A stretch of DNA of 64,000 nt from Cognaticolwellia sediminilitoris. GTDB taxonomy: Bacteria > Pseudomonadota > Gammaproteobacteria > Enterobacterales > Alteromonadaceae. The notes under the pieces are model-generated. The model did not search any database. It was not told the DNA's origin and was given only the letters and a program-made list of their open reading frames with translations. The stretch covers positions 1 to 64,000 of the forward strand of contig NBOG01000009.1 in NCBI GenBank assembly GCA_002104535.1, in the 5' to 3' direction. Shown in pieces: positions 54,737-62,900 of this stretch; position 1 is the first letter of the stretch, and every line of letters begins with the position of its first letter. The position numbers and the translations under genes were made by a program.

Positions 54737-55204
54737 ATGACGACTAAATGTTACCTGTTTATATCTGCAATTATCCTTAATGGCATACTAAATGTTGGGG
54801 CATTTGCTCAAGAGCATCATCATCACGCGATGAAAGAACAAGTACTTGAGTTAAACCATGGCGTTAAGTGGCCAATAGATGAGAGCTTACATGCGGGTAT
54901 GAGCAGTATTCGTCAACATTTAATGCTTAACCTTGATGCTATTCATTATAATAAATTTTCTACTCCAGAGTTTTTAGCCTTAGCGGTAGCGTTTGACCAG
55001 CAACTACAATTTATATTTGAAAACTGCAAACTCCCACCTCAAGCCGATGCACAACTACATGTGCTACTAGCAAAAATAATGCGTGGCAATGAAATGATAA
55101 AAAGTGCTGAAGATAAAAAACGAGGAGCAGTGATGATCTTGCAAGCATTGCAAAACTATCCGCTGTATTTTGATGATCAAAATTGGCAAGACATAGTTCA
55201 TTAA
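54737..55204 (+). CDS. periplasmic protein, DnrO-like
   Basis: A 155-residue exported protein with a signal peptide (1-24, 'GAFA'), then a His cluster 'HHHHA' and an all-helical domain. 'LNHGVKWPIDESLHAGMSSIRQHL', 'IFENCKLPPQADAQLHVLLAKIM' and 'NYPLYFDDQNW' match the pattern of small proteins often labelled DnrO in databases, whose role is unclear. The His cluster could bind metal. It lies 37 bases after the TetR gene and may share its transcript. Confidence 0.72.
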   Translation: MTTKCYLFISAIILNGILNVGAFAQEHHHHAMKEQVLELNHGVKWPIDESLHAGMSSIRQHLMLNLDAIHYNKFSTPEFLALAVAFDQQLQFIFENCKLPPQADAQLHVLLAKIMRGNEMIKSAEDKKRGAVMILQALQNYPLYFDDQNWQDIVH

Positions 55205-55221
55205 TAGTAAAAACACCAATT

Positions 55222-55258
55222 AATGAGCATTAAAATTAATTTTAATGTTCATTTTTTC
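55222..55258 (+). terminator. Rho-independent terminator
   Basis: AATGAGCATTAAAATT (55222-55237) pairs directly with AATTTTAATGTTCATT (55238-55253), with one G-U pair, and is followed by T residues. It ends the TetR/DnrO-like transcript. Confidence 0.75.
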
Positions 55259-55513
55259 AAAGCCAAATTATTTATTCAAAATTTGGCAAAAAACACCTTT
55301 CAAAAAAATAAATATTTACAAAAATTAATCTGACAAATTTGTGCTAGCCCTTGCCAAATGCAGCTTATGTTTTTTTGTTATTTCTAGACACTAATTAGAG
55401 CTAAAAATAGTTTAAAAATTGTCTGGTAATGGCGTTGTTTTCTGGTAATCTCTTAGCTCGCTTAAATCTCTTGTTCGTTAAATGAACAACACATTTCAAG
55501 CTCGGACATTTAT

Positions 55514-55522
55514 TTATCCACA
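55514..55522 (+). promoter_or_regulatory. DnaA box 1 upstream of polA
   Basis: TTATCCACA, an exact match to the strongest DnaA box. It lies 243 bases before the polA start. Confidence 0.65.
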
Positions 55523-55656
55523 TTATAAAAAAATAATAATAAATATGTGAAAAGGATTTCTGACTTACCTTTTTCCATCAAAAACATATCGTTACCTCTA
55601 AGTTGCCGAAAAGACGAACAAATCTTTACGGTCTTTTGCTGTGCTTTTCAACATAC

Positions 55657-55665
55657 TTATCCACA
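55657..55665 (+). promoter_or_regulatory. DnaA box 2 upstream of polA
   Basis: A second exact TTATCCACA in the same orientation, 143 bases from the first and 100 bases before the polA start. Two exact copies in 500 bases is unlikely by chance. Confidence 0.65.
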
Positions 55666-55764
55666 GAATTAGTGATTTACGTGAGTAAATTGAAATGAAT
55701 TGCTAGAGAGAATTTGCCGAATATGGCATGCTAAGCCTATCTTTGTTTAAATCAGAAAATTATC

Positions 55765-58509
55765 ATGCCAACTTCTGACCAATCACCGCTTATTTTAGTC
55801 GATGGTTCTTCTTATCTATTTCGCGCATATCACGTGCCATATTTACAAGCTTTATCAACATCAGATGGTCAACCGACAGGTGCTATCACTGGTGTCTTGA
55901 ATATGATCAAAAGTCTGAAAAAAGACTACCCCAATGGCAATATTGTCGTGGTGTTTGATGCGAAAGGAAAAACCTTTCGTAATGACATGTATCCTGAATA
56001 TAAAGCTAATCGTCCACCTATGCCGGATGACTTGCGCACGCAAATAGCACCACTACATGAAATAATCGCCGCCATGGGACTGCCTTTATTAGTGATTGAA
56101 GGGGTTGAAGCCGATGATGTTATCGGTACTTTGTCGAACCAAGCTACTGAACTTGGTATGGAGACTGTGATCTCTACTGGCGATAAAGATATGGCTCAGT
56201 TAGTAAATCAGCATGTGCGTTTGATTAACACCATGACTAATGTAGAAATGGATGAAGCAGGTGTTATTGAAAAATTTGGTGTTCGTCCAGATCAAATTAT
56301 CGATTATCTAGCGTTAATGGGCGATAAAGTAGATAACATTCCGGGTGTTGATAAGTGCGGTCCTAAAACTGCCGTTAAATGGCTGACAGCCTATCCTACT
56401 TTAAAAGAAGTTATGCAACATGCTGATGAAGTTAAAGGTAAAGTAGGTGAGAATTTACGTACCGCTTTAGCGCATTTACCATTATCTTATGAACTGGCTA
56501 CCATTAAACTCGATGTTGAATTAGAGCAAAAAGTAGAAGATCTCAAGCCTTGCGAACCTGACACCGAAGCATTACGAACGCTGTATCAAAAATTTGAGTT
56601 AAGACGTTTATTGGCTGACTTAAATAGCGGTGATGACGTGAGCGTTGCCGCCGTTGTTGAAACCAGTGATGATGTTGCTGAGTTACCTGACGCTATCGAT
56701 GCTGACTATGACATTATTCTGGATAAAGAAAGCTTTGAAGTGTGGCTTGAAAAGTTAAAAGCAGCAGAGCTTTTTGCTTTTGATACTGAAACCACCAGCG
56801 TTGATTACATGAAAGCAAAACTGGTCGGGCTATCATTTTGTGTCGAAGCAGGAAAAGCAGCTTATGTACCGTTAACACATGATTATATTGATGCGCCAGA
56901 GCAGTTACCCCTTAATTGGGTGCTTGAACAACTGAAACCGTTATTAGAAAGTGAAACCCTGTTTAAAGTTGGGCAAAATTTAAAGTACGATGCCAATGTA
57001 TTATCGCATTATGATATCGCTATAAAAGGTATCGCTTTTGATACTATGCTTGAGTCATATTGTTTAAATAGTGTTAGTACACGCCATAATATGGACGCCT
57101 TAGCTGAAAAATACTTAGGTTATAAAACCGTACATTTTGAGGATATTGCGGGTAAGGGCGCTAAGCAGTTAACTTTTAATCAAATAGAAATTGAAAAAGC
57201 TGGCCATTATGCTGCTGAAGATGCCGATATTACTCTACGTTTGCACCAAGCTATTTTCCCACAATTAGCCAAAATTCCATCGCAGTTGTCGGTATTCAAC
57301 GAAATCGAAATGCCATTGTTACCTGTACTTGCACGTATGGAACGGCATGGCGTGTTAATTGATTGTGATATGTTAGATCAACAAAGCCAGTCGATTGGTG
57401 CACGTTTGTCTGAACTGGAAATTGAAGCGCATAACTTAGCGGGTAAGAGTTTTAATTTAAGCTCACCTAAGCAATTGCAGGTGATATTGTTTGAAGAACT
57501 GAAAATTCCGGTCATCAAAAAAACGCCAAAAGGTGCGCCTTCAACAGCAGAAGAAGTGCTACAAGAACTTGCTTTAGATTACCCATTACCGAAAGTGATT
57601 CTAGAAAACCGTGGTTTGAGTAAGTTAAAGTCGACTTATACTGATAAATTACCGTTATTGGTGCGTCCGAAAACGAATCGAGTGCATACTTCTTATCATC
57701 AAGCGGTTACGGCAACAGGGCGTTTATCGTCAACCGATCCAAACTTGCAAAATATTCCTATTCGTAGTGAAGAAGGACGTAAAATTCGCTTGGCATTTAT
57801 TGCACCGCCTGAGCATAAAATTGTCGCCATCGATTACTCTCAAATAGAATTACGCATTATGGCGCATTTATCTGACGACCCAGGTTTAGTGAAAGCTTTT
57901 TCTGAAGGTAAAGACGTGCATAAAGCCACGGCGGCAGAAATATTCTCGGTATCGCTCGATGAGGTGACTAGCGATCAACGCCGAAGCGCTAAAGCGGTAA
58001 ACTTTGGTTTAATTTATGGCATGTCAGCCTTTGGTTTAGCGAAACAACTTAATGTACCTCGCCATACTGCTCAAGCTTATATGGATAAATACTTTGAACG
58101 TTATCCTAATGTTTCACAATATATGGAAGATACGCGTCAACAAGCCACGGAAAATGGCTACGTAGAAACGTTATTTGGCCGTCGACTTTATTTGCCTGAT
58201 ATTAAATCTAAAAATGGTATGCGTAAAAAAGCGGCAGAGCGTGCTGCTATCAATGCACCAATGCAAGGTACTGCCGCAGATATCATTAAAAAAGCGATGT
58301 TGGATGTCGATGCTTGGATACAAGAGCAAAATGACCCAAGAATTAAAATGACCATGCAAGTGCACGATGAATTAATTTTTGAAATTCACCAAGACATTGT
58401 CGAAGAAACAACGGCAACCTTAGTGGAAATTATGAATAATACCATCACCATGAGCGTACCGTTAATTGCTGAGTCTGGCATTGGCGATAATTGGGAACAA
58501 GCGCACTAA
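55765..58509 (+). CDS. polA: DNA polymerase I
   Basis: A 914-residue family A polymerase for Okazaki fragment processing and repair. The 5'-3' nuclease domain covers about 1-300 ('LILVDGSSYLFRAYHV', 'GVEADDVIGTL', 'TGDKDMAQLV'). The 3'-5' exonuclease covers about 315-510 and keeps its acidic residues in 'FAFDTETTSVDYMKAKLVGLSF', so proofreading should be active. The polymerase domain includes 'AIDYSQIELRIMAHLS' (motif A), 'RRSAKAVNFGLIYGMSAFGL' (motif B) and 'QVHDELIFEI' (motif C). Length is close to E. coli (928). Confidence 0.97.
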   Translation: MPTSDQSPLILVDGSSYLFRAYHVPYLQALSTSDGQPTGAITGVLNMIKSLKKDYPNGNIVVVFDAKGKTFRNDMYPEYKANRPPMPDDLRTQIAPLHEIIAAMGLPLLVIEGVEADDVIGTLSNQATELGMETVISTGDKDMAQLVNQHVRLINTMTNVEMDEAGVIEKFGVRPDQIIDYLALMGDKVDNIPGVDKCGPKTAVKWLTAYPTLKEVMQHADEVKGKVGENLRTALAHLPLSYELATIKLDVELEQKVEDLKPCEPDTEALRTLYQKFELRRLLADLNSGDDVSVAAVVETSDDVAELPDAIDADYDIILDKESFEVWLEKLKAAELFAFDTETTSVDYMKAKLVGLSFCVEAGKAAYVPLTHDYIDAPEQLPLNWVLEQLKPLLESETLFKVGQNLKYDANVLSHYDIAIKGIAFDTMLESYCLNSVSTRHNMDALAEKYLGYKTVHFEDIAGKGAKQLTFNQIEIEKAGHYAAEDADITLRLHQAIFPQLAKIPSQLSVFNEIEMPLLPVLARMERHGVLIDCDMLDQQSQSIGARLSELEIEAHNLAGKSFNLSSPKQLQVILFEELKIPVIKKTPKGAPSTAEEVLQELALDYPLPKVILENRGLSKLKSTYTDKLPLLVRPKTNRVHTSYHQAVTATGRLSSTDPNLQNIPIRSEEGRKIRLAFIAPPEHKIVAIDYSQIELRIMAHLSDDPGLVKAFSEGKDVHKATAAEIFSVSLDEVTSDQRRSAKAVNFGLIYGMSAFGLAKQLNVPRHTAQAYMDKYFERYPNVSQYMEDTRQQATENGYVETLFGRRLYLPDIKSKNGMRKKAAERAAINAPMQGTAADIIKKAMLDVDAWIQEQNDPRIKMTMQVHDELIFEIHQDIVEETTATLVEIMNNTITMSVPLIAESGIGDNWEQAH

Positions 58510-58623
58510 GAACGTTGATTAAATAAGTTATAAAATTTATTTATCGTGTAGTGAAATTTAATCATCTGTTTCACGTTCTTATAAAATAACGCCAAATGAT
58601 CCCTTCATGGTGTGTTCTTCTTT

Positions 58624-58650
58624 AGGCCTCTACGCAGAGGCCTTTTTTTA
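58624..58650 (+). terminator. Rho-independent terminator downstream of polA
   Basis: AGGCCTC (58624-58630) and GAGGCCT (58637-58643) form a seven-pair GC-rich stem with a six-base loop followed by seven T residues. It lies 115 bases past polA, leaving room for a small transcript in between. Confidence 0.85.
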
Positions 58651-58784
58651 TCTCTACAGTATTTCACGCAAGCTTTTAAATTAATCAAAATCGTAAAAGA
58701 TAGTGCTCAATACTTTATTAGCATTGGATTATTTGTTACTAATAAACCAACCTATAACAATATTAATCAAAAAAGGCTAACGTG

Positions 58785-58868
58785 ATGAGTAACTCAACTG
58801 TAGGTGCAGTCATAGTCGTTATTATCGTAGTGGTAATTATTGCCATTGCTTCAAAAAAGAAAAAATAG
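58785..58868 (+). CDS. 27-residue membrane peptide
   Basis: A short reading frame ATG to TAG encoding MSNSTVGA, an unbroken hydrophobic run of Val, Ile and Ala (residues 7-22), then SKKKK. This is a textbook single membrane helix with a cytosolic Lys tail. AAGG precedes the ATG at suitable spacing. Function unknown. Small membrane peptides like this often attach to larger membrane complexes. Confidence 0.6.
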   Translation: MSNSTVGAVIVVIIVVVIIAIASKKKK

Positions 58869-58889
58869 GCCATCAAAGTTGGAATTCAT

Positions 58890-59519
58890 ATGAAATTTGA
58901 GTCAATTGCATTTAAAGATAAATTTGCAAAGTTTTCTGAGCATTGGTCACCTAAAGTTATCGCTGAAATGAATGCTAATACCAATACAATTAAGTTATTT
59001 CCCACTCAGCGAGAATTAAAAGGCTTATAGGCAAGACATTGATTGAAGTGAATGGTTATTCCCTTGACGAAATTAATAACGAAGCATAAAAGCCTTTTAA
59101 ACTCGCCCTCGGGAGCTGATAAGTAAACTGATAACATCACAAAATTGACGAAATATAGAATGACTATGTTTAATCAATTTTGCTTGTTCTAAGCTCACTT
59201 ATCTAGCTCTGAGGTGGGAATAAATTTAATAGGATTGGTATACCAATTCAAATTAGTGAAAGTTGAGGGGGAGTTTGTTTGGCATAATCATCAGGATACA
59301 GATGAAGTATTCATTGTCATCGAAGGGTGTTTAGATATCGAACTTCGCGATGGTAAAGTGACACTTGAAGCGAATGAAATGTTTGTTATTCCTAAAGGAG
59401 TAGAGCATAAACCTTCTGCGACCAACGAATGCAAAATAATGATTATCGAACCTAAAGGCGTAACCAATACCGGCGACACAAACTCAAGCCTAACCGCAGA
59501 ACAAGACGTTTGGATATAA
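58890..59519 (+). pseudogene. cupin-domain gene split by an insertion
   Basis: The left piece (58890-58974) starts with ATG and reads MKFESIAFKDKF, then 'KFSEHWSPKVIAEMN', the usual N-terminus of a small cupin family. The right piece (59241-59519) continues in sense with '[15 protein letters not shown]' and the cupin motif '[16 protein letters not shown]', then '[12 protein letters not shown]'. Between them lies about 265 bases with inverted ends (58977-59241). The left frame stops inside the insertion at 59030; the right piece could only be made from a GTG at 59214 inside the insertion, giving 101 residues that lack the first 28 residues of the cupin protein. The native protein would be about 120 residues. 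Confidence 0.82.
58977..59241. mobile_element. MITE-like insertion in the cupin gene
   Basis: About 265 bases with terminal inverted repeats. The left end reads ATACCAATACAATTAAG then TTATTTCCCACTC. The right end, reverse complemented, reads ATACCAATCCTATTAAA then TTTATTCCCACCTC. Some 25 of 31 positions agree. It encodes no transposase and so must have been moved in trans. The interior keeps a stretch that could be a transposase gene remnant. Target duplication could not be fixed; a TA dinucleotide is possible. Confidence 0.78.
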
Positions 59520-59522
59520 TTG

Positions 59523-59622
59523 GGGTCAGGTACACATTAATTAATTTAGCTGAATTTATTATGTTTTTGAGAGTAGAAATAACTGTTAATGGTTACTTTA
59601 AGCATTAATGTGTATCTGACCC
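59523..59622. repeat. 100-bp palindromic element with GGGTCAG ends
   Basis: GGGTCAGGTACACATTAAT (59523-59541) and ATTAATGTGTATCTGACCC (59604-59622) are reverse complements at 18 of 19 positions, with 62 bases between. GGGGTCAG ends of this form are often seen around REP-type repeats and Y1 transposase genes; that link is from memory. It directly follows the cupin remnant. Confidence 0.7.
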
Positions 59623-59643
59623 TACTTTTTTTTAAAAAGGGGG

Positions 59644-59673
59644 TTTACAAGCTTAGAGTACTTACTCTATAAT
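59644..59673 (+). promoter_or_regulatory. strong sigma-70 promoter without a close gene
   Basis: TTTACA (59644-59649), 18 bases, TATAAT (59668-59673). The -10 is a perfect consensus, and GC-containing sequence follows, as in stable RNA promoters. The nearest gene start is 250 bases away, past a terminator. Confidence 0.6.
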
Positions 59674-59679
59674 GGCTTT

Positions 59680-59769
59680 GTTCCTAACGCGAACCTTGTT
59701 GTAATAATTTGTATTTTTTAGCTTTCCTCATAGCTTATAGCCCGATAACTCTGTTGTCGGGTTTTTTTT
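59680..59769 (+). ncRNA. candidate small RNA
   Basis: A strong promoter at 59644-59673 is followed after about 65 bases by a hairpin CCCGATAAC (59741-59749) / GTTGTCGGG (59753-59761) with eight T residues. The transcript would be about 90 bases and has no reading frame. I do not recognise an RNA family. It could be a small regulatory RNA or the remains of a lost tRNA unit. The promoter could also serve the M16 gene by read-through. Confidence 0.42.
59741..59769 (+). terminator. Rho-independent terminator of candidate small RNA
   Basis: CCCGATAAC (59741-59749) and GTTGTCGGG (59753-59761), with one G-U pair, are followed by eight T residues. It has no coding gene directly upstream on this strand other than the cupin remnant. 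Confidence 0.75.
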
Positions 59770-59925
59770 GTCAAAATTTAGCCCTTTAACCTTTTTAGCG
59801 ATGTAATTTACATTATCTTGTTCATAAACAAGTAATATTGACGCTAATCTATTGTACTTAATCTCTTTTTAGATAGTATTGAGTTAGCTTCAATCTAATC
59901 GTTTTTTAAATAAGAGAGCAAAATT

Positions 59926-62775
59926 TTGAATAAATGGCTACTACCCGTGTTGTTAACGTGTTTGACTGCGTGTGATAACGCTCAAAAGTCTGATGAACAA
60001 ATTTCATCAGAAACCCTCCCTGGTGTTACCTTTGTCGAACGTGTTGATGCACAAGCAGGTAAAACAGTAATTCCATATGAAAAATATGTCCTTGATAACG
60101 GCTTAACATTGGTGCTTCATCAAGATACTTCTGATCCATTAGTACATGTAGATATGACCTATCATGTTGGATCTGGTCGTGAAGAAATAGGTAAGTCAGG
60201 CTTTGCTCACTTTTTTGAACATATGATGTTTCAAGGTTCTGAACATGTTGCAGACGACGAACATTTTAAAATTGTTACGGAATCTGGCGGTACCATGAAC
60301 GGTACTACAAACAGTGACCGTACCAATTATTTTCAAACTGTTCCTGCGAACCAATTAGAAAAAATGCTATGGCTTGAAGCTGACCGTATGGGCTTTTTAG
60401 TTGATGCTGTAACCCAAGAGAAATTTGAAATACAGCGTGAAACCGTAAAAAATGAGCGTGGACAAAGCTATGAAAACCGTCCTTATGGCTTATTAAGAGA
60501 GCGCGTTTCTGAAGCCATGTATCCTTTAGGGCATCCTTATTCTTGGCAAACTATTGGCTATATTGAAGATTTAAACCGCGTGGATGTTAATGACTTAAAG
60601 GCCTTCTTTTTACGCTGGTATGGCCCGAATAACGCGACCTTAACCATAGGTGGCGATATTAATGTTGAACAAACCCTAGCGATGGTTAAAAAGTATTTTG
60701 CTTCTATTCCACGTGGTCCTGAAGTTAATATGCCAGAAAAACCAAGTTTTACAATTGAGGCCGACCGCTATATTTCAATGGAAGATAATGTTCACCTGCC
60801 ATTAGTGTATATGTCTTACCCAACGGTTAGTGTTAAACACGAAGATGAAGCTCCGCTAGATTTACTGTCGAGTATTTTAGGTGGCGGCAAAACGTCATTA
60901 TTGTATAAAAATTTAGTTAAGAACCAATTAGCGGTGCAAGCCTCTGTCAGTCACCCATGTGCTGAGCTAGCTTGTACTTTTAATATGTTGGCATTGCCAC
61001 ATCCAGCTTCAGGTAAAACTTTAGCTGATATGGAAAAAGTGATCCGAGATACATTACTTGAATTTGAACAACGTGGCGTTGAAGATGACGATCTAATCAA
61101 AGCGAAAGCTGAGATGGAAGCAAGTTTTGTATTTGGTTTGCAAAGTGTTGCAGGCAAAGTAAGCCAATTAGCTGCAAACGAAACATTCAAAGGTAATCCT
61201 AACTATATCGAAAAAGATATTAGCCGTTATGCCAATGTGACCAAAGCCGATGTTATGCGTGTTTATCAAAAATATATTAAAGATAAGCATGGCGTGATCA
61301 TGAGCATAGTGCCCAAAGGACAGAAAAATTTAGTTGCTGCTCAAGATAACTTTATCCCTCCTACTCGAGTGATACCAGAAGTTGCAGCAACCACAGACAG
61401 TGATTTACATGTGCGTAAAGCGGTAGATGATTTTGATCGCAGTGTTATGCCTACAGCGGGTGTGAATAAGCCGGTTGATGTACCGCAAATGTGGCAAGAA
61501 ACATTTTCTAACGGCATAAAAATACTGGCAACACAAAGTAGTGAAACCCCAACGACCTCGATGTTAATTAAAATTCCGGCAGGCCATTATTTTGAAAATA
61601 AAGCTAAAGCAGGTACCGCTTCACTATTAGCGGCAATGTTAAATGAGTCAACTACTGAGCGTAGCGCTGAAGACATGAGCAAAGCACTGCAAAAGTTAGG
61701 GTCTTCTGTAGGTATTTCTGCGGGCAATCAATATTTAGCTATTAATATAAACGCATTGACTAAACATTTAGATCAAACACTGGCTTTGGTTTATGAAAAG
61801 TTAACCCAACCCGCGTTTTTACCTAGTGAGTTTGACCGAAATAAAAACAATGCCATTCAGGGAGCCATCAATGGCAAGAAAGATGCTGGTTATTTAGCAT
61901 CAACGGCCTATCGTCAATTACTGCATGCAGATAATATTGCGGCAATACCAAGTGATGGCAATGAAACGACCATAGCAAATATTACCTTAGGGGATGTTAA
62001 GGCACTGTTTGAGCAACAAGTTAAACCAAAAGATAGTCAAATAATATTGGTATCAGATTTAGATAAAAAACGGATTTTAAAGTCGCTTGAAATCTTTAAA
62101 CCGTTAAGAGGATCAGGTGAAAAACTTACCTTAAACTTACCTGATTCTAAAGCTAAAACGGGTGTAATTTATCTAGTTAATAAAGATAAAGCGGCTCAAT
62201 CGGCAATTCGTATTGGTAAACGATCACTGACACAAGATATCACGGGTGAATATTACCGTGCTTATTTGATGAACTTTCCACTTGGGGGCGCATTTAACAG
62301 CCGTATCAATTTAAATTTACGCGAAGATAAAGGTTACACTTATGGCGCGCGTTCATACTTTTATGGCGATAAATTCTCTGGTACTTTTACCGCCTCGTCC
62401 GAGGTACGTGCAGACGTAACCGACAAGTCAATTGTTGAGTTTGTTAACGAAATTAAACGTTATGCAGAGCAAGGTATCAGTGATGAAGAGCTGGCATTTA
62501 TGCGTAACGCTATTAATCAAAAAGATGCTTTAAAGTATGAAACGCCTAGCCGGAAATTAGGTTTTTTAGCGCAAATATTAGAGCATGACCTTAAAGCTGA
62601 TTTTGTAAAAGAGCGAAACAAAATCGTTGCAACTATTAGCAAAGCTGAAATTAACGCCTTGGCTAAAAAGCACTTAAATTTAAGTGACATGTTAATGGTG
62701 GTAGTCGGTGATGCTAAAACCTTGAGGCCTCAATTACAGGCATTAGGCTATGAAGTTATAGATTACGAGATATAA
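59926..62775 (+). CDS. M16-family zinc metallopeptidase lipoprotein
   Basis: A 949-residue two-repeat peptidase of the pitrilysin/insulinase family. The inverted zinc motif HxxEH is H95-F-F-E98-H99 in 'HFFEHMMFQGSEH', with a third ligand Glu in 'EIQRETVKNERGQ'. The C-terminal half repeats the fold without a zinc site and has 'NLREDKGYTYGARSYF', typical of the partner domain. The signal peptide ends in the lipobox LTAC with C16 lipidated, so it sits on a membrane facing the periplasm. It degrades peptides. The start is TTG at 59926 with AGAGAG ahead, fixed by the signal peptide. Confidence 0.93.
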   Translation: MNKWLLPVLLTCLTACDNAQKSDEQISSETLPGVTFVERVDAQAGKTVIPYEKYVLDNGLTLVLHQDTSDPLVHVDMTYHVGSGREEIGKSGFAHFFEHMMFQGSEHVADDEHFKIVTESGGTMNGTTNSDRTNYFQTVPANQLEKMLWLEADRMGFLVDAVTQEKFEIQRETVKNERGQSYENRPYGLLRERVSEAMYPLGHPYSWQTIGYIEDLNRVDVNDLKAFFLRWYGPNNATLTIGGDINVEQTLAMVKKYFASIPRGPEVNMPEKPSFTIEADRYISMEDNVHLPLVYMSYPTVSVKHEDEAPLDLLSSILGGGKTSLLYKNLVKNQLAVQASVSHPCAELACTFNMLALPHPASGKTLADMEKVIRDTLLEFEQRGVEDDDLIKAKAEMEASFVFGLQSVAGKVSQLAANETFKGNPNYIEKDISRYANVTKADVMRVYQKYIKDKHGVIMSIVPKGQKNLVAAQDNFIPPTRVIPEVAATTDSDLHVRKAVDDFDRSVMPTAGVNKPVDVPQMWQETFSNGIKILATQSSETPTTSMLIKIPAGHYFENKAKAGTASLLAAMLNESTTERSAEDMSKALQKLGSSVGISAGNQYLAININALTKHLDQTLALVYEKLTQPAFLPSEFDRNKNNAIQGAINGKKDAGYLASTAYRQLLHADNIAAIPSDGNETTIANITLGDVKALFEQQVKPKDSQIILVSDLDKKRILKSLEIFKPLRGSGEKLTLNLPDSKAKTGVIYLVNKDKAAQSAIRIGKRSLTQDITGEYYRAYLMNFPLGGAFNSRINLNLREDKGYTYGARSYFYGDKFSGTFTASSEVRADVTDKSIVEFVNEIKRYAEQGISDEELAFMRNAINQKDALKYETPSRKLGFLAQILEHDLKADFVKERNKIVATISKAEINALAKKHLNLSDMLMVVVGDAKTLRPQLQALGYEVIDYEI

Positions 62776-62845
62776 AAGTCTGAAGTAAATGGGCAAGAGT
62801 ATTTTCAATTAGTGCTTTAGTCTTATCACTTTGCGTCAATGAATA

Positions 62846-62883
62846 AAAAAATGCCAGTCAATTAAATTGACTGGCATTTTTAT
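62846..62883. terminator. bidirectional terminator
   Basis: ATGCCAGTCAAT (62851-62862) and ATTGACTGGCAT (62866-62877) form a 12-pair stem flanked by A residues left and T residues right, between the converging M16 and S10 genes. Confidence 0.88.
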
Positions 62884-62900
62884 GTCGATATAACTAAGAA

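Larger units (their letters stand above)
55259..55764 (+). other. polA leader region
   Basis: About 500 bases of AT-rich sequence without a gene, holding two perfect DnaA boxes (listed) and the polA promoter. I could not fix a -35/-10 pair with confidence. Confidence 0.5.

Noticed and set aside
55514-55665. A chromosomal replication origin upstream of polA
   Set aside because: Only two DnaA boxes, no array of boxes or 13-mers, and no dnaA, dnaN or mnmG nearby.
59214-59519. Intact 101-residue cupin protein
   Set aside because: The first residues come from the inserted element and the true N-terminus lies at 58890, so this is the right half of a broken gene.
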